DNA of 64,000 nucleotides from Truepera sp. (GTDB lineage Bacteria; Deinococcota; Deinococci; Deinococcales; Trueperaceae): assembly GCA_032027045.1 (NCBI GenBank), contig JAVSMU010000001.1:2568620-2632619 (forward strand). Direction: 5' to 3'. Shown here in pieces: positions 10,317-18,126 of this stretch (its first letter is position 1; each line of letters starts with the position of its first letter). The notes below the pieces were generated by a model. It was not told where the DNA came from. It saw nothing but the letters and a program-made list of their open reading frames with translations, and searched no databases. Made by a program: the position numbers and the translations under genes.

Positions 10317-11317
10317 ACGCGCACCTGCTGCATGGCCAGGGCCTCGCGCAAGAAGCGCACCGCGTCCTCCGGTAGGGTGGGGTTCACGAAGAACCCGGTG
10401 CCCCAGTCGAAACCCGCCTGGTTGGTGAGGCGCGGCAAGAGCTCCAGGTGCCAGTGGTAGTCGGGCCGACCCTCCTCCACCAGCGTGTGCAGCATGAGGT
10501 TGTAGGGGGGCTGGTCGAGCGCATCGTTAAGCGCCCGCACGACCGACTGCATGAGTTCCGCCAGAGCGGGCAGCGAGTTGGCTGCGACCGAGCTGAACGA
10601 GCTGCCGTGCTGGCGGGGCAGTATCCAGGTCTCGAAGGGCGTCTTGGAGGCGAAGGGGGCAAGCGCGACGTAGGCGCCATTCTGCGTCACCACGCGCTCG
10701 CGCGAAGCCAACTCCTGCTCGAGAACCTGGCAGAAGAGGCAGTGTTGGTGTTCCCGGTAGTGCGCGGAGGCGACGGACACCTCCTCCTCCACCCAGCGGT
10801 TGGTGACGGGCACGGCCAGCAACTGGGCGTGCGGGTGGTCGTACATGGCCCCTGCAGCCCGGCCGACGTTGCGGGTGAGTTGTACGTGGGCGACGCCCGG
10901 GCGCGAACCGGCCAGCGCCATCCGCTCGCGGTAGAACCGCAGGACCTCGGTCAGGTGCTCCGCAGGCATGGTCTCGAGCCGCTGCCGGGCGTCGGGGTGC
11001 TCGACGATGATCTCGTGATGGCCGTAGGCGACGGCCTGCTTGAAGAGTTCGTTGCCGGCGTCGACGTAGGCCGGCTTGGCGCTCACCAGGTTCGCCGGGT
11101 GCGTGATCGCCCTGATGCGCCAGCCCGGATCACCCGCCCTAGAGCCGGCCGGCCTGACGGCCGCTATCTCCGCGCCCGCCCGCGCCTCGTTGCCGGGCGA
11201 CAACAACGACTGTTGCGGCGCCGGTGCGACGCTCCCGAAATCGGAGGGTTCGAGTCCGCGCTCCGGAGAGAGCAGCACCCAGGCGCGCCCAAATGGGTCC
11301 TTGCGAAACAGCGGCAT
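10313..11317 (-). CDS. galT: Galactose-1-phosphate uridylyltransferase family protein
   Basis: HIT-superfamily GalT of 334 residues from the chosen start. It swaps UMP between UDP-glucose and galactose-1-phosphate (Leloir pathway). The active-site motif is DHPHAQLLAVP (HPH-type nucleophile His) near residue 160, with metal-binding Cys/His in HCLFCQVL near 200 and a second His cluster YHWHLELLPR near 285. ATG at 11317 is preferred because GGAG lies 5 nt upstream; the upstream start at 11368 has no ribosome site. No galK or galE is adjacent, so a related role such as ADP-glucose phosphorylase is possible. Confidence 0.85.
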   Translation of the reverse strand: MPLFRKDPFGRAWVLLSPERGLEPSDFGSVAPAPQQSLLSPGNEARAGAEIAAVRPAGSRAGDPGWRIRAITHPANLVSAKPAYVDAGNELFKQAVAYGHHEIIVEHPDARQRLETMPAEHLTEVLRFYRERMALAGSRPGVAHVQLTRNVGRAAGAMYDHPHAQLLAVPVTNRWVEEEVSVASAHYREHQHCLFCQVLEQELASRERVVTQNGAYVALAPFASKTPFETWILPRQHGSSFSSVAANSLPALAELMQSVVRALNDALDQPPYNLMLHTLVEEGRPDYHWHLELLPRLTNQAGFDWGTGFFVNPTLPEDAVRFLREALAMQQVRV

Positions 11318-11420
11318 GCGGGCTCCAGTGTAAGTCTCGCGGCCTCCTCGGACCGTTACTAACTTCATGCGTCTGGGCGCAGACCGTAGGCCGCCTACCC
11401 CGCTGACCCGGGTCGGGGCG

Positions 11421-12179
11421 TCAGCGGAACAGGCCCGGCTGCTCAGTCACCTCGGCCGGCGCACCCCGCAACGCCGTTACCTCCCGGAACTCGAGGCCCA
11501 GGACACCCAGCCGGTTGAGGGCCGGCGCCGTGACGGCGGGCGCTGCCAGCACCCCTCTCACCTCGCCGGGGTAACGGGCCCTCACGCTCCTGACGTAGCG
11601 GTCGAGCTGGTGGACGGCCTCGTGATTGGCCTTGCCGCGCTTGAGCTCCACGACCACCAGCCGGCCCTGGCTGTCTCGCGCGAAGAGGTCGATGCCCCCG
11701 ACGTCGGTGGGCAGCTCGAGGTCGATGACGACGAGCCCGGGTTCGATGATCTCGGGGTCCTCCGCCAGCGCTCTTTGCATCTCGGCCTCGCTCCCGATTA
11801 GCACGAAGTTGCCGGTCTCCTCGAGCCGCAGGGCCAGGCCCAGGGCGGGCGCCTGGAAAGCGACGCGCACGAACTCGGCGGGGTTGAAGCGCTCCGCCAC
11901 CAGCACGGCGCAACCGTCCTCCAGCGCCACGCGCACGTCGTCCGTCTGCGGCTGCCAGTTGACGGGCTTCACCCCCCTGGGTCCTTGCACCTGCACGCTG
12001 CCGTCGGCCTTGACGAGCACCAGGTAATCACCGGCCTCGGCGACGCTGGCGGCGCGGCCGCTATACAAGACCTCGCACGCGCCCACGACCTGCACGAGCT
12101 CGTCCCCGGCGCGGAGGTGCTCGTCCAAGAAAGCCACCAGTTCTTCGGGGCTGGGGTCGGTCACGACGTCGCGGATCAC
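11421..12179 (-). CDS. nucS: Endonuclease NucS (mismatch-specific EndoMS family)
   Basis: A 252-residue protein from GTG 12179. NucS/EndoMS cuts DNA at mismatches or branched structures and underlies non-canonical mismatch repair in archaea, actinobacteria and some Deinococcota. The N-terminal half is the binding domain (RVALEDGCAVLVAERFNPAEFV). The C-terminal RecB-like nuclease shows VGGIDLFARD, VVVELKRGK and HEAVHQLDRYV, matching the catalytic Asp/Glu/Lys/Gln pattern. The GTG at 12179 is preferred over the ATG at 12236 because TACACT lies 7 nt upstream, typical of a leaderless start here, and because the longer form would overlap nfo. Divergent from nfo, 55 bp apart. Confidence 0.88.
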   Translation of the reverse strand: MIRDVVTDPSPEELVAFLDEHLRAGDELVQVVGACEVLYSGRAASVAEAGDYLVLVKADGSVQVQGPRGVKPVNWQPQTDDVRVALEDGCAVLVAERFNPAEFVRVAFQAPALGLALRLEETGNFVLIGSEAEMQRALAEDPEIIEPGLVVIDLELPTDVGGIDLFARDSQGRLVVVELKRGKANHEAVHQLDRYVRSVRARYPGEVRGVLAAPAVTAPALNRLGVLGLEFREVTALRGAPAEVTEQPGLFR

Positions 12180-12186
12180 GGACGCG

Positions 12187-12227
12187 AGTGTATCAGCGCC
12201 CGGCCCGCAACGCGCCCTGGGTAGACT
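12187..12227. promoter_or_regulatory. Back-to-back leaderless promoters for nucS and nfo
   Basis: Minus-strand TACACT (12187-12192) ends 7 nt before the nucS GTG. Plus-strand TAGACT (12222-12227) ends 7 nt before the nfo ATG. Both fit TANNNT -10 elements placed so that transcription would start at or next to the start codon. No good -35 is seen; the two upstream regions overlap completely, so the promoters may compete. Confidence 0.65.
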
Positions 12228-12234
12228 CGGACCC

Positions 12235-13077
12235 ATGGCACTGATAGGCGCTCACGTTTCCACGGCCGGCGGCACCCACAAGGCGTTCGAGCGGGGCGAG
12301 AAGATCGGTTGCACCACGGTCCAGATCTTCGTGAAGAGTCCGAACCAATGGCGGGCCAAACCCCTGGACCCTGCCGACGTCGAGAAGTTCCACGAGGCGC
12401 ACTCGGAGCACGACTGGCCCGTCGTGGCGCACGCTGCCTACCTCATCAACCTGGCGTCGCCGGACCCGGAGACGGCCGAGAAGTCGCGGAACGGCCTGAT
12501 CGACGAGCTCGGCCGCTGCGACCTCCTGGGCGTACTCGGCCTGGTGTTCCATCCGGGCGCGCACGTGGGCGCGGGCGTGGACGCCGGCATCGAGCAGATA
12601 GCGCGCAACGTCGACCAGCTGCTGGCCGCGGTGCCCGACGTGAACACCAAGCTCCTGCTAGAGAACACCGCGGGCCAAGGAACCACGCTCGGGGCGCGCT
12701 TCGAGGAGCTGAAGCGGATCATCGACCTCCTCGACCAGCCCGGGCGGGTGGGCGTCTGCCTCGACACCTGCCACGCCTTCGCGGCCGGCTACGACGTCTC
12801 CATGGAAGACGGCTACGAGGCCACCATCGCCGAGTTGGACCGGCTGGTGGGACTGGACCGCCTCGCCTGCTTGCACCTCAACGACTCCAAGCACCCCCTC
12901 GGGTCCCGCAAGGACCGGCACGAGAACCTGGGAGAGGGTCAGATCGGCAGCTGGTGTTTCGAGCGGCTGGTGAACGACCCGCGCCTAGCGAACGTGCCGA
13001 AGGTGCTGGAGACGCCACTCGGCGACGACGAGCAGGGGCACGCGAGGGACATGGAGAAGCTCCGCTCGTACCTCTAG
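12235..13077 (+). CDS. nfo: Deoxyribonuclease IV (AP endonuclease)
   Basis: A 280-residue class II AP endonuclease of the Nfo family. It nicks 5' of abasic sites using three metal ions. TIM-barrel metal-ligand motifs are all present: AHAAYLINL near 66, HPGAHVG near 106, LLENTAGQG near 142, CLDTCHAFAAGYD near 178, LHLNDSKHPLGS near 213, RHENLGEG near 228, and LETP near the end. The length matches the family. ATG at 12235 is leaderless by position. It shares a 55-bp divergent region with nucS, placing two DNA-repair nucleases side by side. Confidence 0.96.
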   Translation: MALIGAHVSTAGGTHKAFERGEKIGCTTVQIFVKSPNQWRAKPLDPADVEKFHEAHSEHDWPVVAHAAYLINLASPDPETAEKSRNGLIDELGRCDLLGVLGLVFHPGAHVGAGVDAGIEQIARNVDQLLAAVPDVNTKLLLENTAGQGTTLGARFEELKRIIDLLDQPGRVGVCLDTCHAFAAGYDVSMEDGYEATIAELDRLVGLDRLACLHLNDSKHPLGSRKDRHENLGEGQIGSWCFERLVNDPRLANVPKVLETPLGDDEQGHARDMEKLRSYL

Positions 13078-13178
13078 GGCCTTGCTCGTACTAATTGGGG
13101 CGGCCTGGCACGTGCCAACTGGGGCAACCCAGCTTGCACCTCCAGGGCGGCAACCCCCTCCAGGGGCGGCCTAGCGCG

Positions 13179-14393
13179 TCACTTCGCCAGCCGCCACTCG
13201 CCGTTCTCGATCTCGGCAATCACGTACGCGCGGTCGTCCAGCCCCATGTGATCGGTGCCGGCGTAGTCGAACACGCCGCTCACGCCCACGAAGGGCCCCA
13301 TGGCCTCGAGGGCGTCTCGCAACGCGGCGCGGTTGGCGGCGCGGTCGGCCGGCACCAGCGTGCCATGTTCGTCCGCGTAGCGAGCGGCGTTCACCAGGGC
13401 CATCACCGCGTCGTAGGCGTAGCCGCCGAAGCTCGTGGCCACCTCGCCCGGGTAGGCGGACTCGTAGTCTCTGGCGTACGCGAGGTCGACCTCGCGCGTT
13501 GGCGCGTTGGCAGCCAGATCGCCGGCCACGAGGAACGGGCCCACCGCGAGGCGCACGCCGTCGGCGGCGGCACCGGCAAGCTCGATGAAACGGTCGTTAC
13601 CCACGCCGTGGCTCACGTAGATGGCGCCGCCGAAGCCCAGCTCGCGCAGCTCGCGCACCATCTTGGCGGAATCGTCCACGATGCCCCACACGAGCGCCGC
13701 TTGTGGCCGCGAGAGGGTAGCGGCGAGGACGGGCGCCGAGTAGGAGCCGGCGTTCGCGTCGTACCTCACGACCTTCGCGAGCTCGATGCCGGTTCCGGGG
13801 AGCGCGAGTTGCAACTCGACCAACCCGCTCTCGCCGTACGCGTCCGATAGTCCCAGGAACGCGAGGTCGCTAACGCCGTGGGCGCGCATGTCCGCCACCA
13901 CGCCGCTCAGGATCAGGCGGTCACTGGGTACCGTCGCGAAGACCCAACGGCGCGCCTCGGCCGGCCCGGTGATGGGCGCCGCAGCGGCAAGGCTGATGAG
14001 CGGCACGCGGGCCGACTGGACGGGCTCGAGCACGGCCAGAGCCCCCTCGGAGCGGGTGCAACATATGATGGCGTCGACCTCGTCCGCGGCCAACAACTTG
14101 TTCACGAGCTCGATGGTGTTGCTCAACTGAGACTGGTCGTCGTAAACGGTGATCTCCAGGTGGAGGCCCGGTTGGCCGGCGAACTGGCCCTCTAGCATCG
14201 TAAGCGTCTTCGCCTCGCTGGCGCCCAGCGCCGCCGAGGCGCCCGTGCTGGAAACGACCGCCCCGATGCGCAGTACCTGGGACTGTGCCTGCGCCACGTT
14301 GAACAGGCCGCCCGCGGCCAAGAACACGGCGCAGCCGGCGAGGGCCAAGCAGGCGGTAGCGGAACTTCTTACGCGTCTGACGAGATGGTGCAT
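13179..14393 (-). CDS. ABC transporter substrate-binding protein, branched-chain amino acid type
   Basis: A 404-residue periplasmic binding protein (Peripla_BP_6/LivJ-like). The signal peptide covers about residues 1-36, ending in AQA before QSQVLRIGAVVSSTG. Two alpha/beta lobes follow, with family-typical VYDDQSQ, IICCTRSEGALAV, FATVPSD, GESGLVELQLAL and FGGYAYDAVMALVNA. Members bind branched-chain amino acids, amides or aromatic acids. ATG 14393 has AGGAGGG upstream. It lies downstream of the HpaB-like gene with a 159-bp gap, and no permease or ATPase is adjacent. An aromatic-acid ligand is plausible from context only. Confidence 0.87.
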   Translation of the reverse strand: MHHLVRRVRSSATACLALAGCAVFLAAGGLFNVAQAQSQVLRIGAVVSSTGASAALGASEAKTLTMLEGQFAGQPGLHLEITVYDDQSQLSNTIELVNKLLAADEVDAIICCTRSEGALAVLEPVQSARVPLISLAAAAPITGPAEARRWVFATVPSDRLILSGVVADMRAHGVSDLAFLGLSDAYGESGLVELQLALPGTGIELAKVVRYDANAGSYSAPVLAATLSRPQAALVWGIVDDSAKMVRELRELGFGGAIYVSHGVGNDRFIELAGAAADGVRLAVGPFLVAGDLAANAPTREVDLAYARDYESAYPGEVATSFGGYAYDAVMALVNAARYADEHGTLVPADRAANRAALRDALEAMGPFVGVSGVFDYAGTDHMGLDDRAYVIAEIENGEWRLAK

Positions 14394-14552
14394 GCTGCCC
14401 TCCTGGGTGTTAGTTCATCGCAGGGCCACACGGGCGCCTGCCAGAGCCACGACTTCCGGATTGCTTAGATATAGATACTTGCACGTACCGCGCTATGGAG
14501 GCGTGGCTTGGGTACGTCGAAGCGTCGCCCGGGCTCCGAGGCGCGCGTCCAG

Positions 14553-16007
14553 TCACCGCTCATGACGGTCACTCCGCCCCAGGAACCCCTCGACCAGATC
14601 GACCGGGCCGGTCATGTCGTACGAGTGGTAGAGCGCCGCCTGGTTCCTCACCGGGTCGCCGAAGAAGTATTTCTCGTAGAGGTTCTGCCGCCCGCCGAAG
14701 GCGGAGATGGTCATGTCCCAGGCGAGCCTGAAGAGGCGCAGACGTTCGTCGGCGGCCAGGTTGCTCGCCTGGAGGTACTTGTCGATGGCGTCCGCCATGG
14801 GCCCACGCCGCTCGCCCTCGCTGGGCAACATGATGAGGCCGCTCGCGCCGAGCAGCTGCAGTATCTCGACCATGCGCGGGTAGGCCTGCGGGAAGTAGGC
14901 CCTGGCCGTTCCAAGGGCGGCCTTGTCGGGGGTCATGGTGCCGTTATCGTCGAGCGCGGCGTGCTCCTCGGCGTGCGTCAAGAGCGCCTTGAGCGTCTCG
15001 AGCACCACGATCAGCTCGGCCATCTTCTGCTGCACGTGCTGGAACTGCGCACTGCCGATGGCGCGGACGATCAGCTCCGCCACGCCCAGGAACGCCTCGG
15101 TCTTGACGATCTTCGCGTTCAGGACCTGATGGCCCATGTGGTATGCGGCGTTGGTGGCCCCGTAGAAGCCGGCGGCCAGCTCGGCGTCGCCCAGTAAGAA
15201 CACCCTCTCCCATGGCACCAGCACGTCGTCGAAGGTCACCAGGGCGTCCATCTCGTCGAAGCGCGAACTGAGCGGGTGATCGAGCCGGCTGCGCCTCAGG
15301 CCCAGCGGCTCACGGCCGATGAACGTGAGGCCCGGCGTGGAGCAGGGGATGGCGAAGGCGAGGGCGTAACGCCCGGGCGCCGCCGCGGCCTGGCCGCCGG
15401 GTGCCGGAAGTATCAGAAGCTCGTCGGCGAGGGGCAAGGTGGCCAGCATGCGAGCGCCGCGCACGACGACACCGGCGCTCGTCTCACGAACCACGCCGAG
15501 CGCGATGTAGGGGTCGGGCAGCCGGTCGGTGGGCACGGCGCGGTTGACCTGTGGGTCGGTCAGGGCGTGCGTGAGGCACAGGTCGTCGTCGCGGACGTGC
15601 TCGAAGTAGCGCACGAGGTTCTCGGCGTAACGTTCGTCTCCCCGGGCGAAGTAGCTCGACGCGCGGGCGCAGGCCATGAGAGCGACGTTCAGGTAGTCGG
15701 GGCTGCGCCCGATGAAGCCGAGCGAGTGCCGCGCCCAGGCCCGGTGCATGACCGAGCGGCGGCGCAGGTCGTCGACCGTGCGGGGCTCGAGGAAGCTCAT
15801 GCCTACGCGGCCGCCGCCTGGAGCCTCGAACGTCAGGTCTTGCCGGTCAGGCCGGAGTTGCAGGTCGTAGAGGTCCGCGATGGCCCTTGCCGCGGCGCCG
15901 GTGGCGGGGTGGGCCGCGGGGTCGAGGACGCGCTCGCCGTCCACGTAGAGGTTGGGAGGGGACCGCCTAAGCCCCTCCAGGAACTGTTCTCCGCCTCGCG
16001 CCGGCAT
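14553..16007 (-). CDS. HpaB-like flavin-dependent aromatic hydroxylase
   Basis: A 484-residue member of the 4-hydroxyphenylacetate 3-monooxygenase/4-hydroxybutyryl-CoA dehydratase fold, the FADH2-using oxygenase of two-component systems. Recognisable stretches are LRRSPPNLYVDGERV at the N-terminus, the SVMHRAWARHSLGFIGRSPD region near 105, TDPQVNR near 170, and LRRSRLDHPLSSRFDEMDA followed by DDVLVPWERVFLLGD near 260. Residues after YEKYFFGDPVRN end the protein. ATG at 16007 is chosen over a longer frame because the upstream part is shadow sequence and GGAAG lies at good spacing. A flavin reductase sits two genes upstream in the same direction. Substrate unknown; related enzymes act on phenols or pyrrole acids. 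Confidence 0.86.
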   Translation of the reverse strand: MPARGGEQFLEGLRRSPPNLYVDGERVLDPAAHPATGAAARAIADLYDLQLRPDRQDLTFEAPGGGRVGMSFLEPRTVDDLRRRSVMHRAWARHSLGFIGRSPDYLNVALMACARASSYFARGDERYAENLVRYFEHVRDDDLCLTHALTDPQVNRAVPTDRLPDPYIALGVVRETSAGVVVRGARMLATLPLADELLILPAPGGQAAAAPGRYALAFAIPCSTPGLTFIGREPLGLRRSRLDHPLSSRFDEMDALVTFDDVLVPWERVFLLGDAELAAGFYGATNAAYHMGHQVLNAKIVKTEAFLGVAELIVRAIGSAQFQHVQQKMAELIVVLETLKALLTHAEEHAALDDNGTMTPDKAALGTARAYFPQAYPRMVEILQLLGASGLIMLPSEGERRGPMADAIDKYLQASNLAADERLRLFRLAWDMTISAFGGRQNLYEKYFFGDPVRNQAALYHSYDMTGPVDLVEGFLGRSDRHER

Positions 16008-16029
16008 GGACGCTTCCGCCGCCGGGCCC

Positions 16030-17433
16030 TCAGGCCTGCGGTGCGAGCGCCTCCGGATGCTCCGCCAGGGCGTAGAGGAGGCGCACCGTGGCGTCGGTGC
16101 CCTGCTCGAGGGCCGACACGCGGAAGAACTCGTTGGGGGCGTGGAGGGCGTTGTCCGGTTCGCCGAAGGCGAAGTAGAGGCACCACATCCCGAGGACGCT
16201 GCCGAACTGTTCCGCAACGGGCACGGTGCCGCCCGTGAACATCGGGAACGGGCGCTGGCCGTAGGCGCCCTCCATGGCGTCTTTGGCGATCGCCAGGACG
16301 GGGTGGTCCAAGGGCATGAGGTAGGCGCGCCCCTTGCCGGCGAGCGGCCTTACCGTAACCTTCACGCCGGGTGGCGTGTGCTTTCGGACGTGCTCGGCGA
16401 GGGCCGCGATGACCCGGTCGGGGTCTTGGCCCACCACCAGCCGACACGTGAGCTTGGCGTGCGCCTCGCTGGGAAGCACCGTCTTGATGCCGCCGCCCTG
16501 GTAGCCGCCCCACATGCCGTTTATCTCGAGAGTAGGCCGGATCACCCTGCGCTCGGCGGCCGTGTAGGCCGGGTCGCCCCACCACTCCGTCAGGCCCAGC
16601 GCGTCGGGGCCGGCGGCCTCCTCCGGCACGGCCGCCACGGCCTCGCGCAGTGCTTGGCTCGGCGGCTCCACCCCCTCGAAGAAACCGTCCACCAGCACGC
16701 GGCCGTCTTCGTCTTGCATGGAACTCAAGATGCGCGAGAGTGCCATGAGCGGGTTGGCGACGGCGCCGCCGAAGGAGCCCGAGTGCAGGTCGGCGTTGGC
16801 GCCGGTCACCGTCAGCTCCACGCCGGCGAGCCCGCGCGAGCCGACGGTGACGGACGGTACGCCCACGCCGAAGATGCCGCCGTCGGCGCTGATGGCGAGG
16901 TCGGCCTTCAGCAGGTCACGGTGAGCGCTCAGGAACGCCGCAAGGTTCGGGCTGCCGACCTCCTCCTCGCCCTCGACCAAGAAGGTGACGTTGACGGGCG
17001 GCTTGCCCCCCGCCCTGGCGCTGGCCTCCACGGCGTGCAGCGCGATCATGACGCCCGCCTTGTCGTCGCTCGCGCCGCGACCGTAGAGGCGCCCATCCCT
17101 GAGCTCGGGTTCGAACGGGCGTGAGTTCCACAGCTCGAGCGGCTCGGGCGGCTGCACGTCGTAGTGGCCGTACACGATGACCGTGGGCGCGTTGGGGTCG
17201 TGGTGCCACAGTCCGAGCACCACGGGGTGGCCGGCCGTCGGCATGATCCGCACGTCGGGCACGCCGGAGCGCCGCATGCGAGCGGCGAGCCACTCGGCCG
17301 CGGCGTCGATGTCGGCCCGGTGGCCGGGGTCCGTGCTCACGCTCGGGATCCTCACGAACTCCTTGAGGTCATCGAGGCGCTCGCTGGCCGCGGAGCTTGC
17401 GGTCTGCAGGGCTTGTTCCAGCTTCTCGTTCAC
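16030..17433 (-). CDS. M20 family metallopeptidase (dipeptidase)
   Basis: A 467-residue di-zinc M20 peptidase, carnosine-dipeptidase/ArgE-like. Metal and catalytic motifs: VYGHYDVQPPEP near 83 (His, Asp), RGASDDKAGVM near 115 (bridging Asp), FLVEGEEEVGS near 145 (catalytic Glu-Glu), and a C-terminal MFTGGTVPVAE region with a later His. The inserted dimerisation domain lies between. GTG 17433 is preferred (AAGG/GGCGG upstream); GTG 17460 is possible. It lies 22 bp upstream of the HpaB-like gene, so the two are probably cotranscribed. Its substrate is likely a dipeptide or N-acyl conjugate; a link to the aromatic pathway is inferred from position. Confidence 0.86.
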   Translation of the reverse strand: MNEKLEQALQTASSAASERLDDLKEFVRIPSVSTDPGHRADIDAAAEWLAARMRRSGVPDVRIMPTAGHPVVLGLWHHDPNAPTVIVYGHYDVQPPEPLELWNSRPFEPELRDGRLYGRGASDDKAGVMIALHAVEASARAGGKPPVNVTFLVEGEEEVGSPNLAAFLSAHRDLLKADLAISADGGIFGVGVPSVTVGSRGLAGVELTVTGANADLHSGSFGGAVANPLMALSRILSSMQDEDGRVLVDGFFEGVEPPSQALREAVAAVPEEAAGPDALGLTEWWGDPAYTAAERRVIRPTLEINGMWGGYQGGGIKTVLPSEAHAKLTCRLVVGQDPDRVIAALAEHVRKHTPPGVKVTVRPLAGKGRAYLMPLDHPVLAIAKDAMEGAYGQRPFPMFTGGTVPVAEQFGSVLGMWCLYFAFGEPDNALHAPNEFFRVSALEQGTDATVRLLYALAEHPEALAPQA

Positions 17434-17506
17434 GGGTGTTACCGCCTTCCAAGGTGGCACGAGTGCGGTGCAACGCTACCAGGCAGCGTCTGGGCGCTTC
17501 TCGGTC

Positions 17507-18037
17507 TCAGCGCGGCTGCGCCGGTTGGGGCAGACGGTGGTAGGCGCTCCGGAAGTAGAGGAGCGGCTCACCCTCGAAGCTCCTGAGCGCCAACACCCGG
17601 CCCACGAAGATGGTGTGGTCGCCAGCGGGGTGGAAGCTATGCGAGGCGAGGACGAGCTGCGCGATGGCCCCACGGACCACGGGGAAACCGTCCAGTTCCT
17701 CGAAGGGCATGACCGGGTGCGCCACGGGCCGGCCGGCGAACTGATCGGATAGGTGGGCCTGCCCCTCGGCGAGGACGCTCACGCCGAACCGCTCGGCCTC
17801 GAGGAGAGTGTCGTGCGCCCGGGCGAGGCGGTCGATCGAGACCGCCACGAGCGGCGGGTCGAGCGATACCGACATGAAGGCGTTGACGGTGATGCCGAAC
17901 ACGGCGCGGTCAAAGGGTGGAGTGTTCTCGCCCGCTGGCGCGCCAGCCGACGAGGGAACGGCCATGGTGACGACGGTGATTCCGGTGGCGAAGCGTCCGA
18001 GCACCTCGCGGAAGTGGCGATGGTCTGTTGGGTTCAC
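17507..18037 (-). CDS. Flavin reductase (HpaC-like)
   Basis: A 176-residue flavin_Reduct-domain protein. It supplies reduced FMN or FAD to a partner monooxygenase. Motifs: LGRFATGITVVT at the N-terminus, FGITVNAFMSVSLDPPLVAVSI near 47, FGVSVLAEGQAHLSDQFAG near 84, and GDHTIFVGRVLAL near 140. Start GTG 18037 lies 7 nt after TAGGCT, so it is likely leaderless. It heads the minus-strand unit with the M20 peptidase and HpaB-like oxygenase, and is divergent from a PucR regulator 89 bp away. The two-component partnership is a strong inference from family and position. Confidence 0.88.
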   Translation of the reverse strand: MNPTDHRHFREVLGRFATGITVVTMAVPSSAGAPAGENTPPFDRAVFGITVNAFMSVSLDPPLVAVSIDRLARAHDTLLEAERFGVSVLAEGQAHLSDQFAGRPVAHPVMPFEELDGFPVVRGAIAQLVLASHSFHPAGDHTIFVGRVLALRSFEGEPLLYFRSAYHRLPQPAQPR

Positions 18038-18044
18038 TGGGGTA

Positions 18045-18120
18045 AGCCTAACCAGACATCGGCCTTGGCCTTATTGTTCTGGGCCACAAGGCCCGTGCCA
18101 TAGTTGTAAATCGGTACAAT
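18045..18120. promoter_or_regulatory. Divergent leaderless promoters, flavin reductase and pucR
   Basis: Minus-strand TAGGCT (18045-18050) ends 7 nt before the reductase GTG. Plus-strand TACAAT (18115-18120) ends 6 nt before the pucR ATG. The 89-bp region between the genes is locally AT-richer (around 18071-18126) and is where PucR-type autoregulation would act; no clear palindrome is evident. Confidence 0.6.
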
Positions 18121-18126
18121 ATTCGG

